From the NCBI GenBank assembly GCA_900753715.1, contig CAAEAE010000005.1, positions 1 to 13,118 of the forward strand: a stretch of DNA of 13,118 nt, in the 5' to 3' direction. The translations under genes and the position numbers were made by a program. Every line of letters begins with the position of its first letter. Position 1 is the first letter of the stretch. Positions 7,096 through 13,118 of this stretch are shown one piece after another. The notes beneath the pieces are model-generated. The model searched no databases. It had not been told where the DNA came from and saw only the letters and a program-made list of their open reading frames with translations. This DNA comes from an uncultured Roseburia sp. (lineage in GTDB: Bacteria; Bacillota_A; Clostridia; Lachnospirales; Lachnospiraceae).

Positions 7096-7917
7096 ATGAA
7101 TCCGGTTTATGAAAAATTAGTAAAATGTTATGAAAGCTACCGCGCAAAGATTAATTTTACTCCGAAGGTGGCACTTGTATTAGGCTCAGGACTGGGCGAT
7201 TATGCGAAGGATATTAAAGTGGAGGCAGCCTTGGACTACCATGAGCTGGAGGGCTTTCCGGTATCCACCGTTCCGGGACACGCAGGAAGATTTATCTTCG
7301 GTTATGTGGGAGAGGTTCCGGTCGTATGTATGCAGGGACGTGTTCACTACTATGAAGGTTATGATATGTCAGATGTAGTCCTTCCAATCCGTCTGATGAA
7401 AATGATGGGTGCAGAGATTTTATTCCTGACAAACGCCAGCGGCGGTATCATGCAGGGAATGCAGGCAGGCGATTTTATGTTGATTACCGGTCAGATTGGC
7501 TGCTTTGTTCCGTCTCCGCTCAGGGGCGCCAACATCGATGAACTCGGTGTCCGTTTCCCGGATATGAGCCAGATTTACGACAAAGATTTGCAGAAAATTG
7601 TAAAGCGTGCAGCACTTGACCTTTCCATTGATTTAAAGGAAGGTACCTATATGCAGCTTTCCGGTCCACAGTTTGAGACCCCACAGGAGATTACGATGTG
7701 CAGAACGCTCGGTGCAGATGCAGTCGGAATGAGTACTGCCTGTGAAGCGATTGCAGCACGCCATATGGGAATGAAAATTGTCGGTATTTCCTGTATCTCC
7801 AACACGGCAGCAGGAATCTATCCAATCCCGCTTTCCCATGAGGAGGTACAGGAGACGGCTGACCGCGTGGCACCGCAGTTTAAGAAACTCGTGACAGAGA
7901 GTATCATCAGAATGTAA
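7096..7917 (+). CDS. punA: Purine nucleoside phosphorylase (trimeric PNP family)
   Basis: A 273-residue type-II purine nucleoside phosphorylase, which splits inosine or guanosine with phosphate into base and (deoxy)ribose-1-phosphate. Motifs appear in order: VLGSGLGDY (29-36, phosphate loop), PGHAGRF, QGRVHYYEGY, TNASGGI, SGPQFETPQE (Glu194 contacts the purine), VGMSTACEA (210-218) and CISNTAAGI (Asn236, base recognition). The STACEA version has Cys216 where relatives I remember usually carry Pro. The SNTAAG form resembles the 6-oxopurine enzyme PupG of Bacillus more than MTA phosphorylases, which carry a different late motif. GAGGAA precedes the ATG. It heads a tight operon with a deaminase-type amidohydrolase 15 bases downstream. 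Confidence 0.93.
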   Translation: MNPVYEKLVKCYESYRAKINFTPKVALVLGSGLGDYAKDIKVEAALDYHELEGFPVSTVPGHAGRFIFGYVGEVPVVCMQGRVHYYEGYDMSDVVLPIRLMKMMGAEILFLTNASGGIMQGMQAGDFMLITGQIGCFVPSPLRGANIDELGVRFPDMSQIYDKDLQKIVKRAALDLSIDLKEGTYMQLSGPQFETPQEITMCRTLGADAVGMSTACEAIAARHMGMKIVGISCISNTAAGIYPIPLSHEEVQETADRVAPQFKKLVTESIIRM

Positions 7918-7932
7918 CAGAGGGAGAAAAGT

Positions 7933-9228
7933 ATGAATATTCGTTTTTACAATGCTAAAATCTTAACACTCCTGCCGGAGCATAAGTTTGAAATCATCGA
8001 AGGAGAGCTCTGGGTAAAGGGAGACACCATCTGCTATTTAGGTGCCGCAAAGGAAGCAGGAAAATCTGTTCAGGGAGAGGACGTCATCGTCTGGGACCGC
8101 GAGATTGATGTAAAGGGAAATCTTTTGATGCCGGGCTTTAAAAATGCCCACACCCATACGGCAATGACCTTCCTTCGTTCCTATGCGGATGACCTTCCGT
8201 TACAGGACTGGCTCACCAGGCAGGTATTCCCGAAAGAGGGACAACTCACGGAGGACGATGTATACTGGTTAAATATTTTGGGAATCATGGAGTACTTAAC
8301 AAGCGGTATCACCTCAAACTTTGATATGTATTTCTTCCCACCGGTAGATGCAAAGGCTTCTGTAGATACAGGCTTCCGTACGGTTCAGACCAGCGGTTTA
8401 AACAATTTTGGCGGAACGGTAGAGCTGATGGAGGAGAATTATCACAAGGTCAATGAGATGAGCGACCTTACCACATTTATCGTAGGATTCCATGCAGAGT
8501 ACACCACTTCAAAGGAACTGATGGAAGGTGTGGCAAAATTAGCGGACAAGTTAAAATCCCCGGTATGGATGCACAATGCAGAGACAAAGTTAGAAGTAGA
8601 CGAGTGTAAAGAGCGCTGGGGAATGACCCCGACCGCATTGACCGACAGTCTTGGAATGTATCAGTATGGCGGCGGCGGTTACCACTGTGTCTGGGTAGAG
8701 GACGGCGATTTTGAAATCTTTAAAAAGAGAGGACTGACAGCCGTTACGAATCCGGCGTCGAACTTAAAGCTTGCATCCGGAATCTGCCCGGTAAAACGCT
8801 TTGTGGATGAGGGAATCTCCATGGCAATCGGTACAGACGGGCCGGCGAGCAACAACTGTCTGGATATGTTCCGTGAGATGTTTTTGACCTCCACACTGGC
8901 AAAGGTGCGTGAGATGGATGCAGAGTGTGTTTCAGCCGATGAAATCCTTTATATGGCAACCGCAGGCGGCGCAAAGGCAATGTTATTAGACGACTGTGAC
9001 TGCCTTGCAGTCGGCAAGAAGGCAGATATCATCATGATTGACTTGCAGCAGCCGAACATGCAGCCGGAGAATAATATTGTGAAGAATCTTGTTTACAGCG
9101 GAAGCAAACAGAACATAAAAATGACCATGGTAAACGGCAGAATCCTTTACGAGGACAACCGGTTTGAGATTGGATTTGAACCGGCAGAGATTTACGCAAA
9201 GGCAAATGCGATTATTCGGAGAATGTAG
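7933..9228 (+). CDS. mtaD: 5'-methylthioadenosine/S-adenosylhomocysteine deaminase-type amidohydrolase
   Basis: A 431-residue metal-dependent amidohydrolase of the MtaD/TrzA-like cytosine-deaminase superfamily, normal in length. The metal site is complete. HTH in MPGFKNAHTHTAM gives His73 and His75, the next ligand is His214 in WMHNAE, and Asp302 lies in GTDGPASNN. The family residues His187 (GFHAEY) and His251 (YHCVWVEDGD) are present. LRSYADDLPLQDWL after the HTH motif is typical of MTA/SAH deaminases, which convert 5'-methylthioadenosine or S-adenosylhomocysteine to the inosyl forms. Adenosine or guanine derivatives remain possible substrates. AGGGAG lies 6 bases upstream of the ATG. The neighbouring phosphorylase would act on the deaminated product, supporting a salvage role. 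Confidence 0.85.
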   Translation: MNIRFYNAKILTLLPEHKFEIIEGELWVKGDTICYLGAAKEAGKSVQGEDVIVWDREIDVKGNLLMPGFKNAHTHTAMTFLRSYADDLPLQDWLTRQVFPKEGQLTEDDVYWLNILGIMEYLTSGITSNFDMYFFPPVDAKASVDTGFRTVQTSGLNNFGGTVELMEENYHKVNEMSDLTTFIVGFHAEYTTSKELMEGVAKLADKLKSPVWMHNAETKLEVDECKERWGMTPTALTDSLGMYQYGGGGYHCVWVEDGDFEIFKKRGLTAVTNPASNLKLASGICPVKRFVDEGISMAIGTDGPASNNCLDMFREMFLTSTLAKVREMDAECVSADEILYMATAGGAKAMLLDDCDCLAVGKKADIIMIDLQQPNMQPENNIVKNLVYSGSKQNIKMTMVNGRILYEDNRFEIGFEPAEIYAKANAIIRRM

Positions 9229-9229
9229 A

Positions 9230-9985
9230 ATGCGTGTAATTTTTATACATCACAGCTGCTTTGTGGTGGAATTGGATGAAAAAGTACTGATTTTTGACTG
9301 GTTTGCAGGAGACCGCGTGGAAGGGTATACCTTCCGCGGAACGCTTCCGGAGTACGAGGCGGACACGCCGGTGTATGTGTTTGCAAGCCATAAGCACAGG
9401 GACCACTTTGATATGGATGTTTTGCATCTGGCAGAAAAGTATCGCAATATTCATTTTATCTTTTCAAAGGACTGCAAGATGACAGGCGGCTTTTTAAAGC
9501 GGCACGGATTTCCGGCGGATATCACGGAGAAAATCACTTACGTGGGTGCAAATGCAAAATACCGGGTCGGCGATTTGAATATTGAGACGCTCCGCTCCAC
9601 GGATGCCGGTGTGGCATTTTATGTGGAGAGCCACGGCATCAGCTGCTTCCATGCCGGCGATTTAAACGACTGGAAGTGGGATGGTGCCGGAGAACTTGTA
9701 AATGGTAATATGGAGCGGAGCTTTCACTCACAGATTAAGATGCTGCGCAACAAGAAGATTCATCTTGCATTTTTCCCGATGGATCCAAGACAGGGAGAGT
9801 ATCAGTTCCTCGGCATTGACTATTTTATGCAGCAGACGGATGCCGACTATATCTTCCCGATGCACATGTGGCAGGATTATTCCGGGATTGCAGAGTACAA
9901 GAGAAGAATCAGCAACCAGGCGATGGCAGAGCGGATTGTGGATTTGTACCACGAGAATCAGTTGGTTCCAATTGATGTGCAGTAA
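9230..9985 (+). CDS. Metallo-beta-lactamase-fold hydrolase
   Basis: A 251-residue MBL-superfamily protein resembling the UlaG/RNase-Z-like hydrolases of unknown substrate. The metal motif HxHxDH is present as HKHRDH (residues 54-59). Further candidate ligands are His141 with Asp144 in FHAGDLNDW and His212 in PMHMW. The N-terminal IHHSCFVVELDEKVLIFDW is the usual first beta-hairpin. No signal peptide is seen, so it is cytoplasmic. The ATG at 9230 follows the mtaD stop by one base and uses GGAGA inside the end of mtaD. The in-frame extension into mtaD (from about 9164) is rejected. Context suggests a role next to nucleoside salvage, for example phosphoester, phosphodiester or lactone hydrolysis, but this is only inference. 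Confidence 0.85.
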   Translation: MRVIFIHHSCFVVELDEKVLIFDWFAGDRVEGYTFRGTLPEYEADTPVYVFASHKHRDHFDMDVLHLAEKYRNIHFIFSKDCKMTGGFLKRHGFPADITEKITYVGANAKYRVGDLNIETLRSTDAGVAFYVESHGISCFHAGDLNDWKWDGAGELVNGNMERSFHSQIKMLRNKKIHLAFFPMDPRQGEYQFLGIDYFMQQTDADYIFPMHMWQDYSGIAEYKRRISNQAMAERIVDLYHENQLVPIDVQ

Positions 9986-10011
9986 GATTTCCTACTTGAC
10001 GATAGGAAATC
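9986..10011 (+). promoter_or_regulatory. Perfect 9-bp inverted repeat around the -35 (candidate operator)
   Basis: GATTTCCTA (9986-9994) and TAGGAAATC (10003-10011) are exact reverse complements separated by 8 bases. The -35 hexamer TTGACG (9996-10001) lies within the loop. The repeat begins right after the stop codon of the MBL-fold gene. The stem is A/T-rich and not followed by a T tract, so a dimeric repressor site is a better reading than a terminator. Confidence 0.55.
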
Positions 10012-10025
10012 AGTTGCGATATACT
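9996..10025 (+). promoter_or_regulatory. Sigma-A promoter for the small membrane protein and alaS
   Basis: TTGACG (9996-10001) and TATACT (10020-10025) are separated by 18 bases. Transcription should begin near 10032. The leader to the small gene is about 50 bases, too short for a T-box, which often controls alaS in Firmicutes; none of its conserved motifs is present. Confidence 0.65.
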
Positions 10026-10084
10026 TAATTAGTTAAGAAGGTTTTGGGTATCATTACTTAGTGGATAGAAAGGCAGGGAAAGCA

Positions 10085-10231
10085 ATGGCATTTTTGGGGT
10101 CGTTTCTTCAGTATGTAATCATTTTAATAGTTTTGGCTGCAATCGCAGGGCTTGGAATCTTCGCAGGAAAGAAGCTGCGGGACCGCAAGGACAAAAAGAG
10201 TGCGGCAGAAGCGACAGAAGAACAGAAATAA
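10085..10231 (+). CDS. 48-residue single-pass membrane protein
   Basis: A short reading frame of 48 residues from ATG 10085 to TAA 10229-10231. The N-terminal half is one hydrophobic helix (about residues 8-28, rich in Ile, Leu, Ala and Gly). It is followed by a strongly charged tail with KKLRDRKDKK and then an acidic Ala/Glu end. The positive-inside rule places the tail in the cytoplasm. AGGGAA lies just upstream of the ATG. The frame sits between a recognisable promoter and alaS, with a 33-base gap to alaS and no terminator, so the two are probably cotranscribed. I recall similar small proteins in Lachnospiraceae with no established role. Function unknown; it could affect membrane processes or simply lead the alaS message. 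Confidence 0.7.
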   Translation: MAFLGSFLQYVIILIVLAAIAGLGIFAGKKLRDRKDKKSAAEATEEQK

Positions 10232-10264
10232 AAAGGAACAAATAGGAGTTTGGAGGATATCGTC

Positions 10265-12925
10265 GTGAAGAAGTTTTACGGAGAAAATGAACTGCGCCGG
10301 ATGTATCTGGAATTTTTTGAGAGCAAGGGACATCTGCGCATGAACAGCTTTTCATTGGTACCGCACAATGACAACAGCTTATTACTTATCAATGCGGGAA
10401 TGGCACCGCTTAAGCCATATTTTACCGGACAGGAAATCCCGCCGAGAAGACGTGTGACAACCTGCCAGAAGTGTGTTCGTACCGGTGATATTGAGAATGT
10501 AGGAAAGACAGCAAGACATCTGACATTCTTTGAAATGCTTGGAAACTTTTCTTTTGGAGATTATTTCAAACACGAAGCAATTGCATGGAGCTGGGAATTT
10601 TTAACCAAGGTATTAGGACTTGAGGAGGACAGACTCTATCCGTCCATCTATGGCGAGGATGACGAGGCATTTGAAATCTGGAATAAGGAAATCGGTGTTC
10701 CGGCAGACCGTATTACCCGTTTCTACCGTGACCCGGAGACCGGAGAGTGCGATAACTTCTGGGAGCATGGTGCAGGACCGTGCGGACCGTGTTCTGAGAT
10801 TTATTATGATCGCGGTGAGAAATACGGCTGCGGCAAACCGGACTGTAAGGTAGGCTGTGACTGTGACCGTTTCATGGAAGTATGGAATAACGTATTTACC
10901 CAGTTCAACGGAGACGGACATGGCGGATATGAGGAGCTTGAGCAGAAGAATATTGATACCGGTATGGGACTTGAGCGCCTTGCAGTTGTCATGCAGGATG
11001 TAGATTCTGTATTTGACATTGACACGATGAAAGCAATCCGTGACAAGGTATGTGAACTGTCAGGAAAGACTTATGAGACCGATGCGCTCGATGACGTATC
11101 CATCCGTCTGATTACAGACCATATCCGTTCTTCCACATTCCTGATTTCCGATGGTGTTATGCCGTCCAATGAGGGAAGAGGATATGTACTCCGCCGTATC
11201 ATCCGTCGTGCAGCAAGACACGGAAAGATGCTCGGAATCGAAGGTACATTCCTTGCAAAGATTGCACAGGTTGTAATCAACGAGAGCAAGGACGGATATC
11301 CGGAGTTAGAGGAGAAAAAGGACTTTATCTTAAAGGTACTTACCCAGGAAGAAGAGAAGTTTGCAAAGACAATCGACCAGGGACTTTCCATCTTAGCAGA
11401 TATGGAAGAAAAAATGCAGGCAGAGGGCAGCAAGAAACTCTCCGGAGAGGATGCATTCAAGCTTTATGATACTTATGGATTCCCAATCGACCTTACCGAG
11501 GAGATTCTTGAAGAGAAGGGATTCTCCTATGATGAGGAAGGCTTTGCCGCATGTATGGAGAAGCAGCGTGCCACTGCGCGTGGTGCCCGCAAAGAGACCA
11601 ATTATATGGGTGCAGATGCCAATGTATACAATGAGATTGATTCACCGGTTACGACCGAATTTACCGGATATGACCGGACAAGCGATACATCAGAAGCTGC
11701 ATTCCTTACCACAGAAACAGAAGTAGTGGAAGCACTTTCTGATGGTGAAAAGGGCTCTATCATCGTTCCGGTTACCCCGTTCTATGCAACGATGGGTGGA
11801 CAGCAGGGTGATAAGGGTACGATTACCTCTGAGAGCGGAACTTTTGTGGTAGAGGATACCGTGAAGGTAGTCGGCAACCGTTATGCACATGTCGGATATG
11901 TTTCTGAGGGAATGATCCGTACCGGCGAGAAGGTTACCCTTTCCGTTGATGAGAAGCGCCGTGCAAAGATTTGCCGCAACCATTCCGCAACCCATTTGCT
12001 CCAGAAGGCACTCCGTGAAGTTTTAGGAACGCATGTGGAGCAGGCTGGTTCTTATCAGGACAGCGAGCGCACCAGATTCGACTTCTCTCATTTCGCTGCA
12101 ATGACACCGGATGAGATTGCCCGCGTGGAGCAGATTGTCAACGACAAGATTGCAGAGGGATTAGAGGTTCGCACAGATGTGATGACAGTCGATGAGGCAA
12201 AGAAGACCGGAGCAATGGCACTTTTCGGTGAGAAGTACGGCGAGAAGGTTCGTGTCGTTTCCATGGGAGACTTCTCCAAGGAATTCTGTGGCGGTACTCA
12301 TGTAAAGAATACTTCCGATATCGCTGCATTTAAGATTATTTCTGAGAGCGGTGTTGCAGCAGGCGTGCGCCGTATCGAGGCATTGACCGGAGACAACGTG
12401 CTTGCTTACTATGCAAAGCTGGAAAAAGAGCTTGAGACCGCTGCAAAGATTGTGAAATCTACTCCGGCAAACCTTACCGAGCGTTTGGAGAAGCTGATGG
12501 CAGAAGTCAAGGCACTTCAGAGCGAGAATGAGTCCTTAAAGAGCAAGGCAGCAAAGGATGCACTCGGCGACGTTATGGATCAGGTTGTGGATGTAAAGGG
12601 TGTCAAGCTTCTTGCAACAAGCGTATCCGGCGTCGATATGAATGGCCTGCGTGAGCTTGGAGACCAGCTCAAAGAAAAGCTTGGACAGGGCGTTGTGGTT
12701 CTTGCTTCTGATTGTGACGGCAAGGTAAACCTCATTGCAATGGCAACGGATGACGCAATGGCAAAAGGAGCCCATGCAGGAAATCTGATTAAGAGCATTG
12801 CAGGAAAAGTCGGCGGAGGCGGCGGTGGACGCCCGAATATGGCACAGGCAGGCGGAAAGAATCCGGCTGGTATCAAAGATGCCATCGCAGAAGCAAAAAC
12901 TGCATTAGAAGGTCAGATTGCATAA
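10265..12925 (+). CDS. alaS: Alanyl-tRNA synthetase
   Basis: A complete 886-residue alanyl-tRNA synthetase. The class II catalytic core is N-terminal, with SKGHLRMNSFSLVPH, NAGMAPLKPYF, TFFEMLGNFSFGDYF and GAGPCGPCSEIYYDRG (from residue 169). The tRNA-recognition part follows, with GMGLERLAVV and GYVLRRIIRRAARHG. The editing domain that clears mischarged Ser/Gly-tRNA is intact: HSATH (His573, His577) and CGGTH (Cys675, His679). A coiled region leads to the C-terminal DHHA1 domain with six glycines in a row (850-855). A Cys-rich insert (Cys189, 194, 198, 200) follows the catalytic motif. The start is GTG 10265, with GGAGG 8 bases upstream. The in-frame TTG at 10250 has its AGGAG too close. It is probably cotranscribed with the small membrane protein. 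Confidence 0.97.
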   Translation: MKKFYGENELRRMYLEFFESKGHLRMNSFSLVPHNDNSLLLINAGMAPLKPYFTGQEIPPRRRVTTCQKCVRTGDIENVGKTARHLTFFEMLGNFSFGDYFKHEAIAWSWEFLTKVLGLEEDRLYPSIYGEDDEAFEIWNKEIGVPADRITRFYRDPETGECDNFWEHGAGPCGPCSEIYYDRGEKYGCGKPDCKVGCDCDRFMEVWNNVFTQFNGDGHGGYEELEQKNIDTGMGLERLAVVMQDVDSVFDIDTMKAIRDKVCELSGKTYETDALDDVSIRLITDHIRSSTFLISDGVMPSNEGRGYVLRRIIRRAARHGKMLGIEGTFLAKIAQVVINESKDGYPELEEKKDFILKVLTQEEEKFAKTIDQGLSILADMEEKMQAEGSKKLSGEDAFKLYDTYGFPIDLTEEILEEKGFSYDEEGFAACMEKQRATARGARKETNYMGADANVYNEIDSPVTTEFTGYDRTSDTSEAAFLTTETEVVEALSDGEKGSIIVPVTPFYATMGGQQGDKGTITSESGTFVVEDTVKVVGNRYAHVGYVSEGMIRTGEKVTLSVDEKRRAKICRNHSATHLLQKALREVLGTHVEQAGSYQDSERTRFDFSHFAAMTPDEIARVEQIVNDKIAEGLEVRTDVMTVDEAKKTGAMALFGEKYGEKVRVVSMGDFSKEFCGGTHVKNTSDIAAFKIISESGVAAGVRRIEALTGDNVLAYYAKLEKELETAAKIVKSTPANLTERLEKLMAEVKALQSENESLKSKAAKDALGDVMDQVVDVKGVKLLATSVSGVDMNGLRELGDQLKEKLGQGVVVLASDCDGKVNLIAMATDDAMAKGAHAGNLIKSIAGKVGGGGGGRPNMAQAGGKNPAGIKDAIAEAKTALEGQIA

Positions 12926-12929
12926 ACTT

Positions 12930-12946
12930 AAAATAAGACTTATTTT
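12930..12946 (+). terminator. Weak A/T-rich hairpin after alaS
   Basis: AAAATA (12930-12935) and TATTTT (12941-12946) flank a 5-base loop, with T residues in the 3' arm. The stem is all A-T and is followed by GGGC, so it is a poor intrinsic terminator. No better terminator is seen between alaS and the next promoter. Confidence 0.25.
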
Positions 12947-12986
12947 GGGCAAATTGTCTGAAATTTTTAAAATGTACGAAAAACAG

Positions 12987-13014
12987 TTGACGGACAAAAA
13001 AAATGTGCTATAAT
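12987..13014 (+). promoter_or_regulatory. Strong extended -10 sigma-A promoter of the putative rpsU gene
   Basis: TTGACG (12987-12992) and TATAAT (13009-13014) have a 16-base spacer containing an A tract. TGC directly before the -10 makes it an extended -10 element. Transcription should start near 13020-13022, leaving a leader of about 70 bases before ATG 13093. The strength suits a ribosomal protein gene. Confidence 0.85.
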
Positions 13015-13019
13015 GATTT

Positions 13020-13092
13020 ATAGTGCAATGAAGATTACCCAAACAGTTGAATATGCACAATAAGCAACTGGAGGGAGGTTAGGTGTGAGATA
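13020..13092 (+). ncRNA. Structured 5' leader with pseudoknot topology, putative rpsU leader
   Basis: CAGTTG (13044-13049) pairs with CAACTG (13065-13070). GTGCA at the predicted RNA 5' end (13023-13027) pairs with TGCAC (13054-13058), inside that hairpin's loop. The two stems interleave, so they form either an H-type pseudoknot or two alternative folds. The purine-rich GAGGGAGG, part of the ribosome binding region, starts at 13071, immediately after the second stem. An 11-codon reading frame (MKITQTVEYAQ, 13028-13063) lies within it but has no ribosome binding site. Pairings are read directly; function is inferred. Confidence 0.45.
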
Positions 13093-13118
13093 ATGTCTAG
13101 TGTAATAGTAAAAGAAAA
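13093..13118 (+). CDS. rpsU: Putative 30S ribosomal protein S21, first codons only
   Basis: Only eight full codons are inside the window, reading MSSVIVKE followed by AA, which encodes Lys or Asn. This matches the N-terminus of clostridial ribosomal protein S21 (M-S-x-V-x-V-K-E-N). S21 is a small basic 30S-subunit protein that takes part in initiation. A GAGGGAGG tract lies upstream, with AGG nearer the ATG. Spacing from the main GGAGG is long (about 14 bases), so the exact start is slightly uncertain. The strong promoter and structured leader fit a ribosomal protein gene. The call rests on very few residues. Confidence 0.62.

Noticed and set aside
9164..9230. Extended N-terminus of the MBL-fold gene inside mtaD.
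   Set aside because: The extra residues are the out-of-frame reading of mtaD. The domain starts naturally at the ATG at 9230 with GGAGA upstream.
9986..10264. A T-box riboswitch for alaS.
   Set aside because: There is no AGGGTGG-type T-box sequence, no specifier stem, and the space before the small gene is too short. The 9-bp dyad lacks a T tract.
10250..10267. TTG at 10250 as the alaS start.
   Set aside because: Its AGGAG would be only about one base away, while GTG 10265 has GGAGG 8 bases upstream and gives the usual N-terminus.
1..13118. Phage, transposon, CRISPR or defence-system content.
   Set aside because: No transposase, integrase, terminal repeats, spacer arrays or foreign-looking gene blocks are visible. 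All genes share strand and style.

Overview
The window looks like chromosomal core sequence from a spore-forming, low-to-mid GC Firmicute, most likely a Lachnospiraceae-type clostridium. The reasons are an intact spoIVA, strong GGAGG-type ribosome binding sites, sigma-A promoters of TTGAC/TATAAT type, and clostridial-looking AlaS and S21 sequences. Every gene is on the + strand. I see no mobile element, CRISPR array, tRNA or rRNA. The genus call is an inference from remembered protein families, not from a search.

Layout. (1) 1-1316: the 3' end of malQ (4-alpha-glucanotransferase), followed after 9 bases by a YegS/BmrU-type lipid kinase. (2) 1314-2865: spoIVA, the spore-coat ATPase. Its start region is unusual: a terminator-like hairpin covers its ribosome binding site, and a sigma-E-type -10 (CATACATT) forms part of that hairpin's 5' arm. 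(3) 2866-5771: a sigma-A promoter, then a three-gene run of a GT2 glycosyltransferase, a permuted papain-like (NlpC/P60-type) cysteine hydrolase and an LPG-synthase-TM/flippase-type membrane protein. This is a plausible but uncharacterised envelope glycolipid or glycopolymer module. (4) 5768-7016: a well-formed promoter, a Nudix hydrolase and a YczE/YitT-type membrane protein. (5) 7030-9985: purine nucleoside phosphorylase, an MTA/SAH deaminase-type amidohydrolase and a metallo-beta-lactamase-fold hydrolase, packed as a nucleoside-salvage operon. (6) 9986-12925: a promoter whose -35 sits in the loop of a perfect 9-bp inverted repeat, a 48-residue membrane protein too short for standard gene calling, and alaS. 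(7) 12926-13118: a strong extended -10 promoter, a structured leader with pseudoknot topology, and the first codons of a gene that reads like rpsU (ribosomal protein S21).

Most protein calls are ordinary and secure. The less expected content is regulatory: the spoIVA start region, the operator-like dyad before the small membrane protein and alaS, the paired 11-bp-spaced repeats before the glycosyltransferase, and the putative rpsU leader. The only candidate for an undescribed protein system is the GT2/hydrolase/flippase cluster; its function cannot be determined from sequence alone.
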